Of a DNA stretch of 64,000 bases, positions 46,594 to 55,042 are shown one piece after another. The position numbers and the translations under genes were made by a program. The notes beneath the pieces were generated by a model. That model had not been told where the DNA came from. It searched no databases and saw only the letters and a list, made by a program, of their open reading frames with translations. Location: assembly GCF_007746795.1 (NCBI RefSeq), contig NZ_CP036343.1, positions 1,802,531-1,866,530 on the forward strand, read 5' to 3'. The stretch comes from Gimesia algae (GTDB taxonomy: Bacteria > Planctomycetota > Planctomycetia > Planctomycetales > Planctomycetaceae). Each line of letters starts with the position of its first letter. The first letter of the stretch is position 1.

Positions 46594-49500
46594 TTACTTG
46601 AATAAATTCCATGGGAAGTGATGTAACCATCTTCCGACATCAAGATGAGGAAGTCGACCCCACTTTCGAAATCCCTCAATCTGGTGAAAGTCCAGTCGGA
46701 TGAAATTGCCTGTTCCATTCACTCTCAGTTGGAAGATTCCATTACTCGTCCAATAACCTTCGACAAGAATGCTTTCTCCCCCCAAGAACAATGCTTCAAC
46801 GGCATACACTGCCCCCGCCAAATGCAATGCATGTGCGGAGACGTGAGCGGATAAATTGCCCCACCAATAGAGATCCCCTCCCTGGGCAATCTGGCCATCG
46901 ACATATTCATCCAGAGGAATCCCCAGACCATCCAGCCAGCCAAAATAGCTGTTTAATGTCAGGGCATTAGTCCACATCAGTAAACCATCACCGGCTCCCC
47001 CTATACCGGCCCAAATGATCGTTCCCCACTCACCGACACCTCCCATGAATCCTGCAAATCCCATACCCCATCCGCCAGGTGCCATCCCTGCAAATGTTTC
47101 AGGTGCGCGAGCTTGCAGATTGTTGACTTCTTGCCATGCAGCCAGAATAGCATCTGCTTTTTCTTTATTCGCAGCAGCGATAGCCACAGAATCATCTACG
47201 GCTGCTGCATTATTGGCTGCTGTTAACGCAGCTGATAATTCGTCCAAATTTCTTGTGTGTTCTGCATTGATCGAATCACGCTGTGCGGCCATCGCTTGAG
47301 TGATCCCATCGATTTCCTTCGTTTTTGCTGCATTGGTCGAGTCAGTAAATGCGGTCAACTGTTCGGGCAATTCGTTGATGATCAAGGTATGCTGTGTATC
47401 TGCGGCTGCATCTGCAGCGGCTTTGGCTGCATCGGCAGAAGCATCAGTATAGGTCTTGGCAGCATCCGCTGACGCTTCCTTCATGCTTTTTGCTGCCGCA
47501 TTTGTTGCGATTGATGCGGTGGTTGATTCTGCAGCGACCGCCTTGGCAGCAGTTGTATTTGCTGCAGCATCCTGAGAGACAGCATCAACGTAATCGTCTG
47601 CTGACTGCATTTCCCGGGCTTCACTGGCATCCGCAGCCGCATCACTCTCTGCTTTCGCCGCTGAAGCTGTTGCGTTAGCATAGCTGGCCCAGGCAGCTGC
47701 GGTTGTATTTACATTCTGGGCTCCGGCGATGGCAACAGAAGTTTCATATGCCTCCCAGGCAGTAGCTACTGCAGCCTGATCTGGGTTACCCGAATTCAAC
47801 GCGATAAAAGCTGTTGCCCGCGCTCCAGCAATTGCTGTCACCCATGAAATTGATGCTGATGAAACCGTTGTGGCAAATATTGTCTGCTCATTGATCGTAT
47901 CCGAGCTAAGATCAATTTGTGCGGATGACATTGCTTTTGACAAAACCGTAGCTGCTGCCGCTTCCGCCTTCCAGAGATTCGCATCGGCCTGCGCAATCGC
48001 ATTGGCTCGTGCTTCTTCAGCATCTGCAATAGCTTCCTGCAGTGGTTGATTGGCTGTTGAAATTCCATTGTCAAGGGTTTCGGTGATAGCAGCATTCGCA
48101 TAGCTAAGATCTTTCTGGGCGATTGCCGTGGCTTTGGTCAGATCCGTTTGAGCTGCTGCCAGCGCTTTGTCCAGATCAAGCTGTGCATCAGCGGTGGCTT
48201 CTTCCAGATCTTTGCGTTTGGTTTCGACATCAATCAGATGCTGTGCTTCCAGTGTAGCTAGATCTTTCAGGTATGCTTCTTTCAAATCAGTATCACGCAA
48301 CGATTTTGCTTTGCTCGCATTCGCATCCGCGACCGCCAATGCATGATCGGCTGCATTAATTGCCTGTTGCCGTGTTGTATCTACTGGGCGTTCACTGGTG
48401 ACGTAAGCAATATGAGCATCACCTAAGGCTTTGACTAAAGTGACATTTGCAAAAGCCACGTCCAGGGCGTATTGCTTGGCAGCATTATAAAGAATGGTTT
48501 CGTCACCCATCATATCGTACATATACGACTGCCAGTAAGCTGATTCAGCATCGGAGTAGTCATCAGCAGCTGCTTGTTCGGCGTCGTTAAAGGTATCATA
48601 CGCATCCGATTCGGCGTTGTTGCGCGTGTTTTGAAATCCTTGTACTGCTGAGTTATATGCATTTTGTGCAGCGGTCACATCGGATTGATGCTGGGTATTC
48701 GCAGGCTGCATATCACTTTGGTATTGGCTCTGAGATGATTGTAGATCAGCCTGATAAGTGGATTGTCGGGCCGCAACGGCTGCATTATATGCATCATTAA
48801 TTGGCGTTACTGCTGCATTAAATGCCGATTGAGCTGATTGAACGGCACTGTTATAGACATTCTGTGCATCAGTGACCGCAGTATTATGAATCGTCTGTGC
48901 TGCTTGAACGGCAGTATTATAATCTGCCTGGGCAGTAGCAATATCTGCATCATAAGTGGCCTGTAAGGCTGCTACTGCTGTATCAAATGTATTTTGAGCT
49001 GCTTGAACTGCCGAAGAATAATCAGACTCTGCCGCTGCAACAGCTAAAGTGTGTATGTCATTTGCCGCACTAATGGCTGTCGCATGAACTGTATTTGCCG
49101 CAGTAATAGCCGCGTCATAGTCAGCTTGATACCCGGCGATGCTTGCCTCGAATGTAGAGGTAGCAGAGTCAACTGTTGACTGGTAGGCAGCATCAGCCGC
49201 ACTAATGGCTGCTAATACACCAGCGTCGTTATCCAGAAACGATGGGTCGTAAGTTACATCTGGATATGAGGCTAATATTGCGTCTCGGGTGGAAGCTGCC
49301 GCTGTCACCGCTGAATTATAAATGTTTGTTGCGTCGGTAGTTGCTACCTCATAGGCAGAAAATGCAGCGTCTTCAGCGGTTGTGTATTCGGCATCAGCTG
49401 CCGCGACTGCTGCATTATAAGTCGAGTCTGCATTCGCAATGTCGGAATTAAGATCATCTTCTGCAGCTTGTGATGTGGCGTCACGAGTAGACGTATAAGA

Positions 49501-52500
49501 TGCGACTGCGACATCATAGGCTTGGTTTGCTCCGTCTATCGCTGCAGTGTACGTCGTTTCGGCAGTCGTGATTGCTGAATTATAATCAGAACTGGCCGCC
49601 GCCGTTGCTGTATCAAAATCACTTTGCGCGGTATTCAAGTCTGTCGTAGCTGTGTCATTCAGACCGTCGATTGCTGTTTGCAGGGTTTGATTGATCGTAG
49701 TTGTTTCTGTATTGTAGGTTGAATCAATCGATGCCAACCCGGCAGACAATGTCGTTCCGATTGTCTGAATTTCGGTGTTATACGTCGCCGATGATTCTGC
49801 GACCGCTGTATTAAACGTAGATTGAATTCCCGCCGCCGTACTTTGTGCACCGCTCAGAGCCGAATCAAATTCACCCTGAGCATCATCAGCATCCTGCTGC
49901 GAATCAGTAATCTCTTCTCCAACGTCTACACTTGAAGACCCACTGCCGGATGTCGAACTGCTACTAGAGCCTGATCCTGAACCACTGGTGGAACTTGCTC
50001 CACTTCCCGAGTTGCCCGATGTGGAGCCGCTGGAGGAAGATGATCCACTACCTGATGAAGAACTGCTACCAGAACTGGAACCTGATCCGGAAGTGCTACC
50101 AGAATTTGATCCGCTAGTTGAACTGGAGCTGCTTCCAGAAGTAGATGAACTACCTGATGATGAACTGTATGCAGAACCAGAGGTACCTCCCGAAGTCGAC
50201 CCACTTGCAGAACTCGATCCACTACCAGATGCTTCCCCGCTGCCGGAACTTGATCCACTACCAGAAGTAGTCCCACTCGTAGAACTCGAACCGCTTCCTG
50301 AACCAGATGCGGATGAACTGCCACTTCCTGTTGCCCCACTGCTTGACGCTTCACCGCTACTACTGCCGCTTCCAGAAGAGGAGCCACTCGCCGATGTTGA
50401 TCCACTCCCAGAGGATGTACCACTTCCAGACGCCTCTCCGCTGCTGGATGCTTCACCACTGCCTGAACCCGACCCACTGCCAGAAGATTCTGTTGCATCC
50501 TCTACGTAGACTTCACCCCAGGTGGAAGTTGAATTGCCTGTAGAATCGGTTGCCTGAACGCCAAAAGATTCGTATTGATTTGTTTCATAATCCAGACTGG
50601 CAATGAGTGTAATGGTACCTGTCGTAGAATCGACAGAAAACTTTAACGCTCCCGAGGTCAGTTGATAGGTAATCTCATCGCCTTGTGGATCGGTTGCAGA
50701 AACAATCCCTAAAACAGTTCCTATTGCTGTGGCTTCTGAGACTGTCCACCAATACCCCATTTCTCCCCCCGTGAAAACGGGAGATTCATTCACGTCAGTA
50801 ACATCAAATTGTCCCCAGGACGTTGTGGAATTTCCGTAGGTATCTGTCGCATTCACTCCGAACGAAGCATACTGACTGGTCTCATAATCGAGTGGAGAGA
50901 TGAGAGTAATTTCACCGGTAACCGAATCAATGGAAAAAGTTTCACTCCCTGAAGTGAGAGCATAGCTTACTGCATCACCTTGCGGATCACTCGCAGAGAC
51001 AGTACCAACAATAGTTCCCACTTGAGTGTCTTCTGCGACACTCCACCAGTATCCCATCCCCCCATCATCGTTGAAGACGGGAGATTCGTTTACATCAGTA
51101 ACAGAAATATCCCCCCAGTTGGTAGCAGTGTTTCCATAAGTATCTGTCGCACTAATTCCAAACGAGACATATTGGCTGGTTTCGTAATCGAGTACAGCGA
51201 TAAGAGTGATTTCCCCTGACAGTGAATCGACAGCAAAATATTCAGTTCCCGAAGTCAATGCATATGAAACTTCATCTCCATCAGCATCAGTAGCAGAGAC
51301 CGTCCCAACTACGCTACCTACAGATGCATCTTCTGCGACATTCCACCAGTAACCCATTTCCCCTTCACTGAATACAGGAGCCGAGTTGCTGCCTGATCCA
51401 GAAGAACTTCCTGAACCAGATCCACTCCCTGAAGATTCTGTTGCATCCTCTACATAGACCTCACCCCAGCTAGTAGAATAATTTCCTTCCGTGTCAGTTG
51501 CTTTTACATTGAAGTAAGCAAATTCACTTGTTTCATAATCCAGCGAAGCGATCAGCGTGATTTCACCAGATACAGAATCAATTGAAAAAGTTTCGCTACC
51601 CGAAGTGATCTCGTAGGTGACGGCTTCTCCCTGTGGGTCATTGGCAGTCACTGTGCCGATGACCGTTCCAATTGCTGTCGCCTCTGAGACAGTCCACCAA
51701 TAGCCCATCTCACCTTCGGAAAAGACAGGGGCTTCCGACACGTCAGTGACACTGACATCTCCCCAGACGGTAGCTGTATTTCCGTTAGTGTCAGTTGCAC
51801 TCACACCAAATGAAGCGTACTGGCTCGTTTCGTAATCTAAAGAAGTGATGAGTGTGATTTCACCAGAAGTAGAGTCGATGGCAAAGGTTTCACTTCCTGA
51901 CGTCAAACCATAAGTGACTGTATCCCCCTGTGGATCACTGGCTGAAACCGTGCCTACAACTGTCCCCACAGGCGTGTCTTCTGCCAAGCTCCACCAATAT
52001 CCCATTTCTCCCTCAGTGAAAACGGGAGATTCATTCACGTCGGTAACGGAGATATCTCCCCAACTGGTAGCTGTATTGCCGTCTGTATCAGTAGCCCTGA
52101 CTCCAAACGAAGCGTACTGGCTGGTTTCGTAGTCCAATGCAGAAATCAAGGTGACTTCACCTGTCGAAGCATCGATGGCAAAAGTCTCGCTTCCCGATGT
52201 CAATTCGTAAGTAACGGTATCGCCTTGAGGATCAGTGGCGGATACTGTACCGACTATCGTTCCCACTGTGGCATCTTCTGCGATACTCCACCAGTATCCC
52301 ATCCCCCAATCGTCGTCGAAGACGGGAGATTCATTCACATCGGTAACATAGATGTCTCCCCAAGAAGATGCTACATTTCCCTCCGTGTCAGTCGCACTAA
52401 CTCCAAATGATGCGTACTGGTTGGTTTCGTAATCGAGACCGACAATTAATGTTACAGCCCCTGTTGAAGCATCAATGGAGAAAATGTCCGTTCCAGAAGT

Positions 52501-52788
52501 TAAAGCATAAGAAAACGAATCTCCTTCTGGATCAGTAGCGGAGACGGTGCCAATAACGCTTCCAACAGGAGTGTCTTCTGCGACATTCCACCAGTAGCCC
52601 ATTTCACCGTCATCAAATTGAGGGGCTTCATTGGTACCACTGAGTAACTGGCGTGCTTCCAGTTTTTGAATCGAGGCAATGTATTGATGATGGTGTTTTT
52701 TTCTGCGACGACTGGAACGTCGTGAACGACAGGGAGAACCGTACTTTATAGAGTGACGTAAAGAATACAACCAGTCTTTCAACACCAT
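46594..52788 (-). CDS. Giant planctomycete surface protein with cadherin-like repeats and toxin-like C-terminus
   Basis: About 2,064 residues. A basic, twin-Arg-rich N-terminus precedes QKLEARQLLSG (about 45-54), the planctomycete extracellular-protein motif. Seven cadherin-like repeats of about 100 residues follow (about 55-765). Each carries MGYWW near its start and Y.T.QYA.FGV.ATD near its end. They are arranged as four plus three, each block closed by VEDATESSGSG. Then come a Ser/Gly/Thr/Glu-rich linker (about 765-955), an Ala-rich coiled-coil rod with Y-N-x-A-V type units (about 955-1900), and a C-terminal domain. That domain has a glycine-rich hydrophobic part (GGVGEWGTIIWAGIGGAGDG..ALTLNSYFGWLDGLG) like pre-toxin regions of RHS proteins, and a final LDFHQIEGF..PHLDVGRWLHHFPW segment reminiscent of small toxin domains. 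ATG 52788 has GAAGGA upstream; ATG 52797 is possible. Confidence 0.85.
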   Translation of the reverse strand: MVLKDWLYSLRHSIKYGSPCRSRRSSRRRKKHHHQYIASIQKLEARQLLSGTNEAPQFDDGEMGYWWNVAEDTPVGSVIGTVSATDPEGDSFSYALTSGTDIFSIDASTGAVTLIVGLDYETNQYASFGVSATDTEGNVASSWGDIYVTDVNESPVFDDDWGMGYWWSIAEDATVGTIVGTVSATDPQGDTVTYELTSGSETFAIDASTGEVTLISALDYETSQYASFGVRATDTDGNTATSWGDISVTDVNESPVFTEGEMGYWWSLAEDTPVGTVVGTVSASDPQGDTVTYGLTSGSETFAIDSTSGEITLITSLDYETSQYASFGVSATDTNGNTATVWGDVSVTDVSEAPVFSEGEMGYWWTVSEATAIGTVIGTVTANDPQGEAVTYEITSGSETFSIDSVSGEITLIASLDYETSEFAYFNVKATDTEGNYSTSWGEVYVEDATESSGSGSGSGSSSGSGSNSAPVFSEGEMGYWWNVAEDASVGSVVGTVSATDADGDEVSYALTSGTEYFAVDSLSGEITLIAVLDYETSQYVSFGISATDTYGNTATNWGDISVTDVNESPVFNDDGGMGYWWSVAEDTQVGTIVGTVSASDPQGDAVSYALTSGSETFSIDSVTGEITLISPLDYETSQYASFGVNATDTYGNSTTSWGQFDVTDVNESPVFTGGEMGYWWTVSEATAIGTVLGIVSATDPQGDEITYQLTSGALKFSVDSTTGTITLIASLDYETNQYESFGVQATDSTGNSTSTWGEVYVEDATESSGSGSGSGSGEASSSGEASGSGTSSGSGSTSASGSSSGSGSSSGEASSSGATGSGSSSASGSGSGSSSTSGTTSGSGSSSGSGEASGSGSSSASGSTSGGTSGSAYSSSSGSSSTSGSSSSSTSGSNSGSTSGSGSSSGSSSSSGSGSSSSSGSTSGNSGSGASSTSGSGSGSSSSSTSGSGSSSVDVGEEITDSQQDADDAQGEFDSALSGAQSTAAGIQSTFNTAVAESSATYNTEIQTIGTTLSAGLASIDSTYNTETTTINQTLQTAIDGLNDTATTDLNTAQSDFDTATAAASSDYNSAITTAETTYTAAIDGANQAYDVAVASYTSTRDATSQAAEDDLNSDIANADSTYNAAVAAADAEYTTAEDAAFSAYEVATTDATNIYNSAVTAAASTRDAILASYPDVTYDPSFLDNDAGVLAAISAADAAYQSTVDSATSTFEASIAGYQADYDAAITAANTVHATAISAANDIHTLAVAAAESDYSSAVQAAQNTFDTAVAALQATYDADIATAQADYNTAVQAAQTIHNTAVTDAQNVYNSAVQSAQSAFNAAVTPINDAYNAAVAARQSTYQADLQSSQSQYQSDMQPANTQHQSDVTAAQNAYNSAVQGFQNTRNNAESDAYDTFNDAEQAAADDYSDAESAYWQSYMYDMMGDETILYNAAKQYALDVAFANVTLVKALGDAHIAYVTSERPVDTTRQQAINAADHALAVADANASKAKSLRDTDLKEAYLKDLATLEAQHLIDVETKRKDLEEATADAQLDLDKALAAAQTDLTKATAIAQKDLSYANAAITETLDNGISTANQPLQEAIADAEEARANAIAQADANLWKAEAAAATVLSKAMSSAQIDLSSDTINEQTIFATTVSSASISWVTAIAGARATAFIALNSGNPDQAAVATAWEAYETSVAIAGAQNVNTTAAAWASYANATASAAKAESDAAADASEAREMQSADDYVDAVSQDAAANTTAAKAVAAESTTASIATNAAAKSMKEASADAAKTYTDASADAAKAAADAAADTQHTLIINELPEQLTAFTDSTNAAKTKEIDGITQAMAAQRDSINAEHTRNLDELSAALTAANNAAAVDDSVAIAAANKEKADAILAAWQEVNNLQARAPETFAGMAPGGWGMGFAGFMGGVGEWGTIIWAGIGGAGDGLLMWTNALTLNSYFGWLDGLGIPLDEYVDGQIAQGGDLYWWGNLSAHVSAHALHLAGAVYAVEALFLGGESILVEGYWTSNGIFQLRVNGTGNFIRLDFHQIEGFRKWGRLPHLDVGRWLHHFPWNLFK
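49930..50490 (-). repeat. Low-complexity Ser/Gly linker region of the giant gene
   Basis: About 190 codons made of GSGSS, SGEAS and STSGS units, likely a flexible and potentially heavily modified stalk. The DNA is repetitive and also opens a long acidic frame on the plus strand, which is an artefact. Confidence 0.8.
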
Positions 52789-52980
52789 GGCAATCATCCT
52801 TCAAAGCTGCTACCTGAGCGATAAGTAGTGACTTTCAGTACGTACCTGAACCTTGAAAAGTGCTTGTAAAAACAAGGGCACACTCAGGTAATCAGAATAC
52901 GACTGAAACTCCCAACATAACTTTTTGTCAAAATGACAGAAGGGTGATAATGCTACTTAAAAAAAGAAGTGGCCCGTCAT

Positions 52981-53020
52981 TGAATAAGATGAGGTGATAC
53001 TGAATAAGATGAGGTGATAC
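52981..53020. repeat. 20-bp perfect tandem duplication
   Basis: TGAATAAGATGAGGTGATAC occurs twice head to tail in the region upstream of the giant gene. Bases 52798-53175 otherwise hold no convincing gene and should include the operon promoter. Confidence 0.9.
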
Positions 53021-53175
53021 TTTCAAAGAACACTGTGCATTATCTTGTGCCTGCGTGTTTTTTAGAGGATGAGACAAAGAATACCTGAGTAATTTCTCCA
53101 GTTCAAGAAAAATCTTTCGAAAAGCATGAAAATTTGCTTCAGGTGATAACTGCTGTTTTTTGCAGTTCAATTTGT

Positions 53176-53705
53176 TTACATTTTGTTCTTTAAAATTCCC
53201 TTCTCCCATAAAGTAATGTTCTTGTCGTATATCTGTTTCACTTCGAGATACCAATCTGGAGGGTTTCCGTGCCATAGCTCACCAAGCGGACCTGTGTCAC
53301 TACAGTCGAAGAAGTAGTCGATAGGATCTCCATGTCTCAACTCTTTCAGAAAATCATAGTCCTTTAAAGCTGGAGCAAAAGGCCAGTTCATCTCGCAAAT
53401 GACGATCATAGAGCTATCCACTGCACGAATCGCAGAATTGCCCCCCCCATCCAGAAATTCCTTGGCAATATATGTTGTGGCTCTGAAAGCGTGAGCAGCG
53501 GAAATTGCGGCAACCTTGGTTTTAGAAGTACTTCTTTATCCGAAAGCTCAGTGGCATAACTGAGAAGTTCATCTGCATCAAGAGAGGCGTCTTCCGCTTC
53601 ATTAAAGGAAATGTTTTCATTCAACGAACAATCGATTCCGAGAACAAACTTTTTATATTGAAATGAAGCCTCTTTACAAAGGCACAAGAACGGCTGCACT
53701 CTCAT
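53176..53705 (-). pseudogene. Immunity-like gene disrupted by one frameshift
   Basis: The first part reads from ATG 53705 (MRVQPFLCLCKEASFQY) through an acidic stretch to ELSDKEVLLK. The natural continuation, TKVAAISAAHAFRATTYIAKEF to the end GILKNKM, is in the next frame. The two frames join at an AAAA run on the minus strand (plus positions 53520-53523), as if one A were lost. Reconstructed length is about 175 residues, acidic, with no signal peptide. The start overlaps the HINT gene stop (ATGA), the classic coupling of toxin and immunity genes. A run of eight G (53441-53448) inside it is another slippage-prone site. No family recognised. Confidence 0.6.
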
Positions 53706-54271
53706 GGCACAACGGGTCGCATACCCTCATCGAATACATACAGATCAGGCTCGCACTGCCCCGTATTATGCACCAGCAAACCAGAACCAGTAACGCTGTA
53801 GACGTGTTCGCCGGCGACTTCCAGATTATAGACCGGCTCGGGGCCGGCGCGGATTTCGATCGAGGTGATGCGGACTGTTTTACCGAACGCGGAACGCAGG
53901 CGTTCGCCGGGTTGCAGTTGGTCGGAATGCACGAAGGTCTGACGGTCTTCGCTCCAGATCGGATGCCCGGCGGTCACGCCGATTGGCTCGGCTTCCCCTT
54001 CCACATAGATGTTGAGGACATTGTTCGCGACGTTTTTAAACGTCGAAAGCACGACCGGTCCGTCACCCGGATCAATGGGCGGACAGGCAGAAATCGAAAG
54101 CACTTCCGCTGCCCCCACCACATACATTTCCGACATGTTGAGTTCATTCACCGCGCCGGATAGCGCTGAAGTTTCCGCGCCACCAAGCAACACGGCTTCT
54201 GCATTCCAGAAGCAGAAGCTTGTAAAAAGGAGACCACTGAGCATCAGCAGTTTGCGGGTGAAGTTAGACAT
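53702..54271 (-). CDS. Polymorphic toxin-type HINT domain protein, toxin part missing
   Basis: About 189 residues: signal peptide (LLMLSGLLFTSFCFWNAEA) and a PT-HINT autoprocessing domain (LNIYVEGEAEPIGVTAGHPIWSEDRQTFVHSDQLQPGERL, broken here for length at GHPIW, and the C-terminal block VYNLEVAGEHVYSVTGSGLLVHN). In polymorphic toxins the HINT domain cleaves off a C-terminal toxin that begins after VHN. Here only about 16 residues follow (TGQCEPDLYVF...), so the toxin appears lost. Codon use is GC-richer than in the immunity-like gene behind it. The ATG at 54271 fits the signal peptide; the frame is open to 54322. Confidence 0.75.
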   Translation of the reverse strand: MSNFTRKLLMLSGLLFTSFCFWNAEAVLLGGAETSALSGAVNELNMSEMYVVGAAEVLSISACPPIDPGDGPVVLSTFKNVANNVLNIYVEGEAEPIGVTAGHPIWSEDRQTFVHSDQLQPGERLRSAFGKTVRITSIEIRAGPEPVYNLEVAGEHVYSVTGSGLLVHNTGQCEPDLYVFDEGMRPVVP

Positions 54272-54714
54272 GAAATGATTCTTTGACTTTATGAAGAGCT
54301 TTGTTCTTCTGTTTTTTCCCATTTAGAAAAGTCTTGGGTTTATTTTCAACCCCAATCATATCTGGTTCGATAAATGGGGTCAGAAAATCACCGAGCCATC
54401 CTAGCCAAACGTTTTAGATTCATCCACATATGATAACGATTGCCCAATTCCGCTAATACGTACTAAGGTATTGCTTCCGTTGCGCATCAATTTGAAGTTC
54501 CCCAGAAATAGTGGGGCACTAAAAAGACTGTAATCTTTTTCTGGGATACTTCAATTAGAACTGGTCCGATAAAGTGTCCGACTCGTTGTCCGACTGTGTC
54601 CGATTCAGCAATTTCAAATAACAATTCTCATACCAGCACTATCAACCCAAGTGTCGAATACTATCTAACTTATGGAAATATTCTTCAGCCCGAATATCTG
54701 CCTCAAGAGCGACA

Positions 54715-54727
54715 CCCGCCGCCTCCA
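54715..54727 (+). repeat. tmRNA 3' end copy 2 (candidate att site)
   Basis: CCCGCCGCCTCCA is identical to the last 13 bases of tmRNA. The following sequence AGGCCACTT also matches the region just past ssrA, showing that this is a displaced copy of the ssrA 3' end and its flank. Confidence 0.75.
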
Positions 54728-54732
54728 ATCAG

Positions 54733-54766
54733 GCCACTTTGCGAGAAATCGCAAGGTGGCTTTTTT
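54733..54766 (+). terminator. Terminator behind tmRNA 3' end copy 2
   Basis: A 12-bp stem (GCCACTTTGCGA with TCGCAAGGTGGC, one G-T pair) capped by GAAA and followed by six Ts. It keeps the arrangement seen after ssrA itself. Confidence 0.85.
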
Positions 54767-55042
54767 CAAAGGCTCAGACCCGAAGGTCTGGCTTAATGTA
54801 ATATGTCCCGACCAGCTCTTTCTTGATGACACCGCTGATCAGTCTTCAAGTTGAAATTTCCGAACAGTAACCACGGCAAACCTTTCTTTGGTAGCGACCT
54901 GACAATTTGCATTCAGTGCGATCAGAACGCCAATTCTAAAAGGACACCCGGCTTAGACCATCACAATTGCCTTGACGAACCGTTATGTAAAAATTCATTT
55001 ATCTTACGGTTCACGGTCAACGGGACGGCTATAGTTCGTCGC

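Larger units (their letters stand above)
54272..55042. other. Intergenic region holding the segment A/B junction
   Basis: About 770 bases without a supported gene. It contains the second copy of the tmRNA 3' end and its terminator. The sequence before it is AT-rich and degenerate. After it, a 135-codon plus-strand frame is an antisense shadow of the oxidoreductase gene. Confidence 0.5.

Noticed and set aside
49988-50509. Plus-strand frame of 173 codons rich in Pro, Glu, Leu and Asp
   Set aside because: It is the exact antisense of the Ser/Gly linker of the giant gene; the biased codons remove stops on both strands.
52928-53275. Minus-strand 115-codon frame overlapping the immunity-like remnant
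   Set aside because: It runs through the 20-bp tandem repeat and overlaps the better frame ending at 53176; the composition is not convincing.
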